Assembly: GCA_020718265.1 (NCBI GenBank)
Contig: DYSM01000164.1
Location: forward strand, 1 to 6,514
DNA length: 6,514 bases
Origin: Draconibacterium orientale
GTDB lineage: Bacteria > Bacteroidota > Bacteroidia > Bacteroidales > JAADGE01
Direction of reading: 5' to 3'
Below, piece by piece: positions 1 through 6,504 of the stretch. The notes below the pieces were generated by a model. That model saw nothing but the letters and a program-made list of their open reading frames with translations. It had not been told where the DNA came from and ran no database searches. Position numbers and translations under genes: made by a program. Position 1 is the stretch's first letter, and the number at the start of each line of letters is the position of its first letter.

Positions 1-32
1 ATATTTCATTTCTAATATTTTTCTTTCTAACG

Positions 33-40
33 CAAATTTA
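33..40 (-). promoter_or_regulatory. Possible leftward -7 box for a gene off the left edge
   Basis: On the minus strand this reads TAAATTTG, an exact fit to TAnnTTTG. A minus-strand ATG follows at 9-7 (continuing AAA TAT to the edge), which could be the start of a gene lying mostly outside the window. No good TTG -33 element is found at the usual distance. The gene itself cannot be confirmed from three codons. Confidence 0.3.
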
Positions 41-159
41 GGAAAAATAGCATACAAAAACCACATCTTTTCGAAAATAAGTAGCTTGCCAAAATTAGTT
101 TCTATTTTTTAAAATTGTATAGTTCTGAATATCTGAATCTTACAAAAAGATATTGCCTT

Positions 160-171
160 TTAAACGTTTAA
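160..171. repeat. TTAAACGTTTAA palindrome after the PgpH-type gene
   Basis: A 12-bp perfect palindrome sits one base beyond the stop codon of the PgpH-type gene. Its 10-bp core TAAACGTTTA recurs at 2692-2701 just upstream of the PH-like gene. It might be a weak hairpin at the transcript end or a protein site; it has no following T-run on the minus strand that would make it a convincing terminator. Confidence 0.35.
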
Positions 172-172
172 C

Positions 173-2218
173 TCATTCAGGGTATTCGATTCTGGAGTGA
201 TACACATTAATGAGTTTATCTTTGAACGCTTGTCGAACAATTTTTAGTTCGTTAAACGTCATATCAGTCATTGAAAAATTGCGTTCGGCGAAGTGAAAAT
301 CAATGAGTTTATCGACCAAATCGGAAATTGATTTTTTGTCGTACGTTTTCAAACTGCGCGATGCCGCTTCGATGGAATCCGCCATCATTACAACTGCTGT
401 TTCTTTCGTACTCGGTTTGTGTCCTTTGTATCGAAATTTGCTTTCGTCAATTACTTCGCCTTGGTGTTTTTCTTTGTAAGCATGTAAAAACCAACGTACT
501 ACTCCGTCAGCATGGTGCGTGCTGATGAACTCCTGAATTTGCGACGGAATGTGATGTTTATGCGCCAATTCGAGCCCGTAACTCACGTGCTCAATGATTA
601 TTTTGGCACTTTCTTCGGGTGTAAGCGTGTCGTGAATATTTTGTCCGTTTAGCTGGTTTTCGGTAAAAAACGACGGGCGTTGCATTTTTCCGATGTCGTG
701 ATACAGCGCGCCGGTGCGCACCAAAAGCGTATTTCCGTTAATTTTCCTAACCGCATCTTCTGCCAAATTAGCCACTTGCATGGAATGTTGAAATGTTCCG
801 GGAGCTTTTTCGGACAAATCGCGCAAAAGCTGGCGATTCGTGTCGGCGAGTTCAATCAAACTCACTTCGGAAATAAAGCCGAACGCGCGTTCAAACATAT
901 AAACCATCGGATATGTTGCAGGAATAATCGCGCTGCTGATAAACGCCCAGAGCAAAAATTCGTAGTCGAGCTTCGCAAAAGAATTTTCATAAACAAGTGT
1001 AAGTGCAAGATATACAACAACTTGTAATAAAAAAACCAAAAACGTCATACGCAAAACCTGTCCGCGTCTTCGTAAATGCACTAAGCCTGCTGCGAGCGCA
1101 AATCCGCTGATAAATTGTATAAGAAAAAAGTCAAAACTGTTTGGTAATATGAAAGATACAATAACAAGTGTTACTGTGTGATGCAAAATTGCAGTTTGCG
1201 CGTTGTAGAAAGTAACGGTCAGAACAGGTAAAATCAGCATTGGAATGATAAACGGAGAAAGAGAATCGTAACGCGCTAATAATGAGGCAAAAATAACATA
1301 AAACAACGTGCCGATAACAAAGAAAATCACTTGTTTAAGTGAATCAAAAGCTTTTCGTTCAAAAATGAACAAGGCTGCGAAGAAAATGGCATAAAAAAGT
1401 AAAAACATTATCCACTGCCCCAAATAATGCAGCGCGCCCGGCATAGACGTTACAGTTTGCTTTTCGGAATATTCTCGAAAAGAAACTAACATTCTGTATT
1501 TCAAATCATTAATAACCTCTCCTTTTGCAACAATCCGCTCTCCGCTTTGCACTACACCGGCATATTCTGAAAAATCGGCAAATTGTTCTGACATAATTTT
1601 TTCCGACATTTCGTTATCCGGAATGTGATTTGCCTTAACAAGTTCATCAAAATTCAATTTCGGATAAATATCTGACCTATAACGTTTTGCGACCTGACTT
1701 AACTTGTCATAAGCCATTTTTTCGGAATAAGATTCTTTGACATTTATTTCAGACGCATTTTTGTCATGTAATACCAACACGACATCTGCGGCATCGGGCA
1801 ATGTTTGAAAAATGCCTTTTTTGTACATCTCCGCTGTTACTTTTAAAATTTCTTTTTCGAAACGCGTTAAACTATCGCCTATCTCCTTAATTCTGAGGCT
1901 TTTGCGAATATTTTTCCGATGTTTCAAAAAAGCGACATTTAAAGCTTTCGAAACATATTCGGATGTTGTTGAATCGAAGCGATAAACGGGCAGAATGGCA
2001 TATAAAATGCTGTCTTTTTCCCGTTTGATTTGGTTTTCCGATTTTTTTATCGGAAAATTGTCAGATGCGATTAAATCGGAATACGCCCAAGGTTCGCCCG
2101 TGCGGAAATCGTAACGAAATACATGCTCCGTCGGCACGCTGACAGCCGAAATTATGGATGCCAGCACAAAAATTGCAATCCGAAGATGCGACTTATAACG
2201 CTTTACTTTTTTTTCCAA
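173..2218 (-). CDS. pgpH: PgpH-type 7TM-HD cyclic-di-AMP phosphodiesterase
   Basis: Predicted inner-membrane phosphodiesterase that hydrolyses the second messenger c-di-AMP through a cytoplasmic metal-dependent HD domain. An N-terminal membrane anchor (about residues 12-29) is followed by a long extracytoplasmic 7TMR-HDED region (about 35-260), seven hydrophobic helices (about 268-286, 296-315, 322-337, 343-358, 362-380, 391-410, 420-441) and an HD domain (about 460-640). The metal-ligand pattern is complete: H478 (FQHSM), H507-D508 (YHDIGK), H544 (IIEHV), H568-H569 (THHAD) and D614 (MADSIEA). This is the order and nearly the spacing I recall for Listeria PgpH, so it should be active. The start is TTG at 2218-2216: an in-frame TAG lies seven codons upstream and the next in-frame ATG is near residue 205, which would remove the anchor. 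Length (681) is normal for Bacteroidota members. It lies 7 bases downstream of the PH-like gene and is probably co-transcribed with it. Family assignment is firm; c-di-AMP as substrate comes from family knowledge. Confidence 0.95.
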   Translation of the reverse strand: MEKKVKRYKSHLRIAIFVLASIISAVSVPTEHVFRYDFRTGEPWAYSDLIASDNFPIKKSENQIKREKDSILYAILPVYRFDSTTSEYVSKALNVAFLKHRKNIRKSLRIKEIGDSLTRFEKEILKVTAEMYKKGIFQTLPDAADVVLVLHDKNASEINVKESYSEKMAYDKLSQVAKRYRSDIYPKLNFDELVKANHIPDNEMSEKIMSEQFADFSEYAGVVQSGERIVAKGEVINDLKYRMLVSFREYSEKQTVTSMPGALHYLGQWIMFLLFYAIFFAALFIFERKAFDSLKQVIFFVIGTLFYVIFASLLARYDSLSPFIIPMLILPVLTVTFYNAQTAILHHTVTLVIVSFILPNSFDFFLIQFISGFALAAGLVHLRRRGQVLRMTFLVFLLQVVVYLALTLVYENSFAKLDYEFLLWAFISSAIIPATYPMVYMFERAFGFISEVSLIELADTNRQLLRDLSEKAPGTFQHSMQVANLAEDAVRKINGNTLLVRTGALYHDIGKMQRPSFFTENQLNGQNIHDTLTPEESAKIIIEHVSYGLELAHKHHIPSQIQEFISTHHADGVVRWFLHAYKEKHQGEVIDESKFRYKGHKPSTKETAVVMMADSIEAASRSLKTYDKKSISDLVDKLIDFHFAERNFSMTDMTFNELKIVRQAFKDKLINVYHSRIEYPE

Positions 2219-2225
2219 AATCCAA

Positions 2226-2687
2226 TTATTTCGTAACTAAGGGTTTCAAAATATATTCCAAATTCTCAATTTCGCGCTTATTGAGCAACGAAATGCTCAA
2301 AGGCGGAAAATTGAACACACCTTTCGGCGTTTTGGCTGTAAGATAAAGTTCTTTCTTGAAACCAAAAAAATTTGTTACCACGTCATAATCCACAATCGTG
2401 CGCAGGGGCAGCTCAATAGCCTTGTATTTTCGCCCAACCGGATGCGCGGTGTAAAATCGAATAATCAGCTTATCTCCCTTTTGTTCAACGTAAAAGTAAT
2501 TGAGTTTCAGATACAACATGGTGATATAACTCAGCGTAAGTAAGGCAACAACTCCCCAAACCAACCATTCAATCCATGTTGCATTGTGCTCAAAAATATT
2601 GTAGAAACTAAATGCCACAACATTGATAAAAAAAATGACATAATACATCTTTGTTTTTGCAGTTCTGTCTGTGTTTTGAATAATCAT
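2226..2687 (-). CDS. Small membrane protein with two TM helices and a bacterial PH-like domain
   Basis: Unnamed 153-residue protein. Two hydrophobic helices lie at the N-terminus (about residues 14-31 and 41-60) joined by a short loop with acidic and aromatic residues, so the remaining part should be cytoplasmic. Residues about 64-150 look like a bacterial PH-like domain: alternating short beta strands (YFYVEQKGDKLIIRFY, then AIELPLRTIVDYDVV, then ELYLTAKTPKGVFNFPPL) closed by a helix (NKREIENLEYILKPLV). No catalytic motif is visible, so a binding or scaffolding role at the membrane is more likely than an enzyme. It starts at ATG 2687-2685, just after an A/T-rich leader with a TAAACGTTTA palindrome, and ends 7 bases before the PgpH-type gene, suggesting one transcript with this gene first. 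The PH-like call is by strand pattern only and needs a profile search. Confidence 0.85.
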   Translation of the reverse strand: MIIQNTDRTAKTKMYYVIFFINVVAFSFYNIFEHNATWIEWLVWGVVALLTLSYITMLYLKLNYFYVEQKGDKLIIRFYTAHPVGRKYKAIELPLRTIVDYDVVTNFFGFKKELYLTAKTPKGVFNFPPLSISLLNKREIENLEYILKPLVTK

Positions 2688-2691
2688 TATT

Positions 2692-2701
2692 TAAACGTTT
2701 A
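2692..2701. repeat. TAAACGTTTA palindrome before the PH-like gene
   Basis: A 10-bp perfect palindrome lies four bases upstream of the minus-strand start codon at 2687, in the leader of the PH-like/PgpH gene pair. It is identical to the core of the palindrome at 160-171. A further half copy, TTAAACGTTT, overlaps the first codons of the peptidase gene at 2875-2884. Confidence 0.35.
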
Positions 2702-2753
2702 TGATATTAAACATAATTTTTGTGGAACGGAACGCTCTGTTCGTGCTAAAGCG

Positions 2754-2783
2754 TTTCAACTTCCGATAATATTCTTATTTTTG
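2754..2783 (+). promoter_or_regulatory. Putative Bacteroidota-type promoter of the S46 peptidase gene
   Basis: TATTTTTG at 2776-2783 matches the Bacteroidota -7 consensus TAnnTTTG exactly. A weak -33 element TTT (2754-2756, consensus TTG) sits 19 bases upstream, within the usual spacing. Transcription would start near 2788-2792, giving a leader of about 80 bases before ATG 2871. In AT-rich DNA a match of this kind can arise by chance, so the call rests on position as well as sequence. Confidence 0.5.
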
Positions 2784-2798
2784 TAAAAAAAGAATATT
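2768..2798. repeat. Inverted repeat (dyad) over the putative peptidase promoter
   Basis: AATATTCTT (2768-2776) is perfectly repeated in inverse as AAGAATATT (2790-2798). Inside, after one A-A mismatch, TTTT (2778-2781) pairs with AAAA (2785-2788) around a three-base loop. The 31-base dyad overlaps the putative -7 box and probable start site, so it could be an operator or a 5' RNA hairpin. It has no GC-rich stem, so it is not a standard terminator. Confidence 0.6.
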
Positions 2799-2802
2799 TA
2801 AG

Positions 2803-2810
2803 TTCGCGAA
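2803..2810. repeat. TTCGCGAA palindrome in the peptidase leader
   Basis: An 8-bp perfect palindrome, the only GC-containing core in this AT-rich leader, lies five bases after the 31-base dyad and 60 bases before the peptidase start codon. It could be a regulator half-site or chance; no other copy is seen in the window. Confidence 0.3.
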
Positions 2811-2870
2811 AATATTATAATTTAGCCTTATTATATACATTTAATATTAATATTTCTAAAAATTTAGGTT

Positions 2871-5033
2871 ATGATTAAACGTTTTTTAGCCCTAATAACG
2901 GTTTTCGCACTGTTACAGAGCACTTTACTGCGAGCAGAAGGCGATGACGAAGGGATGTGGCTACCCTTCTTGGTTCAGAAATTGAACATCAATAAAATGC
3001 AGGAAATGGGTTGCAAACTCAGTGCCGAGGATATTTACAGCGTCAATAAAGGCAGTTTGAAAGATGCCGTTATTGCACTCGACCACGGCTCATGCTCCGG
3101 CGAATTGGTTTCGGCAGAAGGCTTATTTCTGACAAACCACCACTGCGGCTACGAAGAAATTCAATCGCACAGCACAGTGGAGCATGACTATTTGACAGAC
3201 GGTTTTTGGGCAATGACCCGCGCCGAAGAGCTGCCGAATCCGGCGAAAACCGTGTCGTTTCTTATTCGTATTGAAGACGTTACCGAAAAAGTAAACGCCC
3301 TTATGACTGCCGGAATGACCGAAGACGAACGTAATGCAATCATAGAAAAAGTCGGCAAAGAACTTTCCGATGCTGCTATAAAAGGCACGCATTACGAAGC
3401 TTCCGTCGAATCCTTTTTTAAAGGAAACAACTTCTATCTTTTTGTATATGAGACATTTAAAGACATTCGTTTAGTAGGCGCGCCGCCGTCGTCCATCGGC
3501 AAATACGGCGCAGATACCGACAATTGGATGTGGCCCCGCCACACCGGCGACTTTTCCATGTTCCGCATTTATTGCGCACCCGACGGAAAACCCGCTGAAT
3601 ATTCAACCGAAAACGTACCTTACAAACCGAAACATTATTTTCCGGTTTCGCTGAAAGGTATTGAAAAAGACGATTTTGCAATGGTGATGGGTTACCCGGG
3701 AAGCACAACACGTTACCTCAATTCGTGGGGCGTAAACCAAACCATGACCAACGAAAACGCCATTCGCATCAAATTGCGCGGCATGAAACAAGATATTATG
3801 ACAAAAAGTATGGATACGAGCGACAAAATCCGTATTCAATATGCTTCAAAATATTCACGTTCGTCAAATTATTACAAATATTCGCAAGGTCAAAATTTGG
3901 GTTTGAAAAACTTGGATGTTGTTACGAAAAAAGAAATCATTGAAAAAGAATTGACAAAATGGATTAAAGCCGACCCGAAACGCAAAGCAGAATACGGACA
4001 AGCTCTGAAACTTATCAAAGCAGCTGTTAAACAAAATAATGTTTTAAATAAGGCTAATAATTATTGGTTGGAAGCATTTTGGCTCGGTCCGGAAGTGATT
4101 CGTTTCTCTTGGACATCGTTCCGTGAACTGTCCGAATACACCTCGAGCAAAAGCCCCGATTTGAAAAAAACGCTTGAAGGTAAAAAAGCTGAATTTTTCA
4201 AAGATTTTTATCAACCCATTGATAAAGAAACATTTGTGGCAATGATGAAAACCTATCAAACTGATATTCCGGCAGAATTTCATCCAAGTTTCTTTGAAAT
4301 TGTAAAAAATGAATACAACAACGATTTCCAAAAATATGCTGATGATTTATACGCAAGATCTATTTTCGCGAATGAAGATTTGTTCGATGCGTTTCTGAAA
4401 AAACCGTCGAGCGACGTATTGCGCAACGACCCGGCGTTTGAAGTTGCCAATTCTGTAATAGCTGTTTATCAACTTCTTAGCGAAAAATCGGAAAAGTTTG
4501 ATGCTGACCTTGCCAAAGGCGAACGTCTTTTTGTAAAAGCACTTTTGGAAAAAGAAGCAGACAAAGCTCATTATCCGGATGCAAACTCAACCATGCGCTT
4601 AACTTACGGAAAAGTAGGCGATTATATGGCTTCCGGTAAGCAAATGCCGTTCAAAACCAACATGGACGAATATATTGCAAAAGGCAAACCGACCGCGCCC
4701 GAAACAGACGAATTTTACGTTCACCAACGCCTGATTGACCTTTACAATGCAAAAGATTACGGCGAATATGCAGAAAAAAACGGCACGATGACAGTTTGTT
4801 TCACTACAAACAACGACATCACCGGCGGAAACTCAGGAAGCCCGGTTATCAACGGAAACGGCGAACTTATCGGCATTGCATTCGACGGCAATTGGGAGGC
4901 AATGAGCGGCGACATCGCTTATGAACCTAACTTGCAAAAATGTATCAATGTTGATATCCGTTTCGTACTTTTCATTATCGACAAATACGCCGGAGCATCG
5001 CACTTGGTTAATGAAATGAACATCGTCAGATAA
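2871..5033 (+). CDS. dpp7: S46 family dipeptidyl-peptidase, DPP7-like
   Basis: Secreted serine exopeptidase that removes dipeptides from the N-terminus of oligopeptides, acting in the periplasm or at the outer membrane. A Sec signal peptide covers residues 1-22 (likely cleavage LLRA|EG), followed by the GMWLP opening typical of mature S46 enzymes. The chymotrypsin-like triad is intact: His in TNHHC (H91, or H90), D227 in WPRHTGDF and S655 in GGNSGSP. N218 and W219 (DNWMWP) and D672 fit the residues that hold the substrate's free amino group in this family. The specificity position, 18 residues after the serine, is G673 (AFDGNWEAMSGD), as in DPP7, which prefers hydrophobic P1 residues; DPP11 has Arg here and takes Asp/Glu. 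A helical domain spans about residues 280-570. Length (720) is typical and the gene is full length. It is transcribed alone from the divergent intergenic region and ends at a strong terminator. Family is certain; the DPP7 subtype is very likely; actual specificity is inferred. Confidence 0.97.
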   Translation: MIKRFLALITVFALLQSTLLRAEGDDEGMWLPFLVQKLNINKMQEMGCKLSAEDIYSVNKGSLKDAVIALDHGSCSGELVSAEGLFLTNHHCGYEEIQSHSTVEHDYLTDGFWAMTRAEELPNPAKTVSFLIRIEDVTEKVNALMTAGMTEDERNAIIEKVGKELSDAAIKGTHYEASVESFFKGNNFYLFVYETFKDIRLVGAPPSSIGKYGADTDNWMWPRHTGDFSMFRIYCAPDGKPAEYSTENVPYKPKHYFPVSLKGIEKDDFAMVMGYPGSTTRYLNSWGVNQTMTNENAIRIKLRGMKQDIMTKSMDTSDKIRIQYASKYSRSSNYYKYSQGQNLGLKNLDVVTKKEIIEKELTKWIKADPKRKAEYGQALKLIKAAVKQNNVLNKANNYWLEAFWLGPEVIRFSWTSFRELSEYTSSKSPDLKKTLEGKKAEFFKDFYQPIDKETFVAMMKTYQTDIPAEFHPSFFEIVKNEYNNDFQKYADDLYARSIFANEDLFDAFLKKPSSDVLRNDPAFEVANSVIAVYQLLSEKSEKFDADLAKGERLFVKALLEKEADKAHYPDANSTMRLTYGKVGDYMASGKQMPFKTNMDEYIAKGKPTAPETDEFYVHQRLIDLYNAKDYGEYAEKNGTMTVCFTTNNDITGGNSGSPVINGNGELIGIAFDGNWEAMSGDIAYEPNLQKCINVDIRFVLFIIDKYAGASHLVNEMNIVR

Positions 5034-5056
5034 TTGTTTTTCAGATACTTACATAT

Positions 5057-5095
5057 AGCAGCGCATTCCCAAAAAAAAGGTTTGCGCTGTTTTTG
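5057..5095 (+). terminator. Intrinsic terminator of the S46 peptidase gene
   Basis: A GC-rich 7-bp perfect stem CAGCGCA (5059-5065) / TGCGCTG (5083-5089), extended outward by G-T and A-T pairs and possibly inward by CC/GG, encloses an A-rich loop and is followed directly by TTTTT (5090-5094). It lies 24 bases after the peptidase stop codon. It should end the peptidase transcript and separate it from the nuclease gene. Confidence 0.85.
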
Positions 5096-5181
5096 TAGAA
5101 AAAGAATTACAGTTACGGAAATTACGGATTGACTTCCATTTTTTGTTTTTTTTTAAATATTTTGAACTTATACTATTTTGA

Positions 5182-5850
5182 ATGGGAATAAAAAAGACAG
5201 ATAATGAGCAAACCGGTGATTTGCTTTTTAAACGAATTTCCGAATTATTGCAAAAATCTAAACAACAAATCGTAAGAAGTATCAATCAAACAATGGTTTA
5301 TACATATTACGAAATAGGAAAACTTATTATTGAAAACGAACAGCACGGAAATGAAAGAGCGGAATACGGAAGTGCTCTTTTAGAGGAATTATCGAAAAAA
5401 TTAAGCTCGCAATTTGGAAAAGGTTTCACGAAACGAAATCTGGAACTCATACGACAGTTTTATTTAATCTATTCAAAATCAACAACTGAAATAGTAATTC
5501 AGGAATCTAAAAAAACGAAATCGGCGATTTCGCAATCTAAGAAATCATCCGAACTTTTAGTTCTTCTCAGTTGGACACATTACATAAAACTAATGAGAAT
5601 AACCGATGAGAACGAGCGCTTGTTTTATGAGATAGAAACAATCAATAACAACTGGTCAGTTCGAGAATTAAGCAGACAATTTGACACTTCGCTATACGAA
5701 CGACTTGCACTAAGCAGAGATAAAATCGGGATTTTGGAACTAAGCAAAAGAGGGCAGCTAATTGAAAACAATGAAGATGCAATAAAAGACCCTCTTATTT
5801 TGGAGTTTCTTGGGCTAAAACAACATGAAAATACACTGAAACCGAATTAG
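5182..5850 (+). CDS. DUF1016/YhcG-type nuclease, N-terminal part (frameshifted)
   Basis: N-terminal half of a DUF1016 (YhcG) protein, a family with a helical N-terminal domain, possibly DNA-binding, and a C-terminal PD-(D/E)XK nuclease domain. Recognisable family stretches are VRSINQTMVYTYYEIGKLI (about 32-50), FGKGFTKRNLELIRQFY (about 78-94), LSWTHYIKL (about 129-137) and NWSVRELSRQ (157-166), then LEFLGLK near the end. Residues up to E216 fit the family; the last six are out of frame and end at TAG 5848-5850. The continuation is found in the -1 frame (C-terminal entry), so the ancestral gene would encode about 357 residues, a normal length. The ATG at 5182 directly follows an in-frame TGA (5179-5181), so this is the first possible start. 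The fragment lacks the catalytic domain and is unlikely to be active alone. Codons are markedly A-rich compared with the upstream peptidase gene, hinting at acquisition. Biological role of the family is poorly known; DNA processing or defence is plausible. Confidence 0.88.
   Translation: MGIKKTDNEQTGDLLFKRISELLQKSKQQIVRSINQTMVYTYYEIGKLIIENEQHGNERAEYGSALLEELSKKLSSQFGKGFTKRNLELIRQFYLIYSKSTTEIVIQESKKTKSAISQSKKSSELLVLLSWTHYIKLMRITDENERLFYEIETINNNWSVRELSRQFDTSLYERLALSRDKIGILELSKRGQLIENNEDAIKDPLILEFLGLKQHENTLKPN
5827..5832 (+). other. Frameshift site inside the YhcG-type nuclease gene
   Basis: The upstream frame reads cat gaa aat aca and the downstream frame reads aaa tac act gaa. The family-like protein would run HE(K/N)YTETELERK across this point. 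Adding one A to the four-A run at 5828-5831 joins the two halves with no loss of residues. The upstream frame must cross before its TAG at 5848-5850 and the downstream frame has a TGA at 5826-5828, so the crossing point is confined to about 5827-5848. The site lacks a classic X XXY YYZ slippery heptamer, so a one-base deletion or read error is more likely than programmed frameshifting. Confidence 0.8.
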
Positions 5851-6254
5851 AACGTAAAATTATTGACAGACTCGAAGATTTTATGATGGAGCTTGGAAAA
5901 GGCTTCACGTTTGTTGCAAGACAGAAAAGAATTACAATTGAAGAAAGTCATTTTTATATTGATTTGGTATTTTACAACCGATTGCTGAAATGCTTTGTAA
6001 TCATTGATTTAAAAATAGGAGAATTAACACATCAGGATTTGGGGCAAGTTCAAATGTATGTCAATTTCTATGACCGTTTTGAAAGGCAATCCGATGAGAA
6101 TCAGTCAATAGGCATAATTATATGCAAAGACAAAAAAGATGCTTTAGTCGAAATAACTTTACCTGAAAATAATAAAAAAATCTTTGCAAGCAGATACAGT
6201 TTAATCATTCCGAGTAAAGAAACTCTGAAACAACTTATTGAACTAAAAATGTAA
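5829..6254 (+). pseudogene. DUF1016/YhcG-type nuclease, C-terminal PD-(D/E)XK part
   Basis: C-terminal catalytic half of the DUF1016/YhcG protein whose N-terminal half ends at 5850. In this frame the family-like linker YTETELERKIIDRLEDF is readable from 5832, before the first ATG at 5883, showing that the frame was once joined to the upstream one. Counting from ATG 5883, the nuclease core is HFYIDLVFYNRLLKCFVIIDLKIG, given here as D27 (FYIDLVF) followed by D42-L43-K44, the PD-(D/E)XK metal-binding and catalytic residues; LGQVQMY (53-59) and IGIIICKDKKDALV follow as usual. All visible active-site residues are intact and the C-terminus (IIPSKETLKQLIEL) is complete. An independent 123-residue product starting at 5883 is possible, because restarting translation near a stop is known, but it would lack the N-terminal domain. 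I therefore treat it as the second part of a frameshifted gene, or of a gene with a one-base sequencing error. Confidence 0.85.
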
Positions 6255-6385
6255 CCTCAAGATGAAACTCGACATACATCGGAGAAATGAAATTGGTAAA
6301 GAAAATTCCATTCAGTTATTATAAATAATGTTTGTAAGAAAACGTATAAATAATTGAATATGTGTAGATTATAGCTGTTTTTTCG

Positions 6386-6418
6386 ATTGAATGTATTGTC
6401 ATTTAGTCGTCATTCAAT
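6386..6418. repeat. Inverted repeat ATTGAATG / CATTCAAT
   Basis: Two 8-bp arms (6386-6393 and 6411-6418) are separated by 17 bases in the non-coding DNA after the nuclease gene. The arms share the ATTGAAT word with the tandem repeat at 6459-6490. It is too AT-rich to be a firm terminator. Confidence 0.4.
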
Positions 6419-6458
6419 GGTCAAAAAGTAGTCATTCCGTTGTTTTTTAATAGTTTCA

Positions 6459-6490
6459 ATTGAATTTCGATTGAATTTCGATTGAATTTC
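6459..6490. repeat. 11-bp tandem repeat ATTGAATTTCG, about 2.9 copies
   Basis: Two exact copies (6459-6469 and 6470-6480) are followed by a third lacking the last base (6481-6490). The unit length is not a multiple of three and no reading frame covers it, so it is a non-coding micro-satellite-like repeat. Strand slippage could change its copy number between strains. Confidence 0.85.
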
Positions 6491-6504
6491 TAAAACATTC
6501 GGAA

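Noticed and set aside
680..1027. 115-residue plus-strand open frame inside the PgpH-type gene
   Set aside because: It lies antisense to the HD domain and C-terminal TM region of a well-supported gene and shows no family features of its own.
2708..2715. Minus-strand TATGTTTA as a -7 box for the PH-like/PgpH genes
   Set aside because: It matches seven of eight positions of TAnnTTTG but has no TTG element at the expected distance, so it is too weak to annotate.
3123..3839. Several minus-strand open frames antisense to the S46 peptidase gene
   Set aside because: They overlap the catalytic domain of a clear gene, overlap one another in different frames and have low-complexity, Phe/Arg-rich translations typical of shadow frames.
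5129..5174. Possible promoter for the nuclease gene (TTGACT at 5129, TATACT at 5169, two TATTTTG words)
   Set aside because: Spacing between the elements does not fit either the Bacteroidota or the sigma-70 layout, and the TATTTTG words are one base short of TAnnTTTG.
5824..5850. Programmed -1 frameshift in the nuclease gene
   Set aside because: No slippery heptamer such as A AAA AAG and no obvious downstream hairpin are present; a one-base loss in an A run explains the data more simply.
6262..6324. 20-codon open frame after the nuclease gene
   Set aside because: It is too short, has no recognisable motif and no upstream signal; chance occurrence is likely.
6459..6490. CRISPR array
   Set aside because: The repeats are directly adjacent 11-bp units without spacers, so this is a simple tandem repeat.
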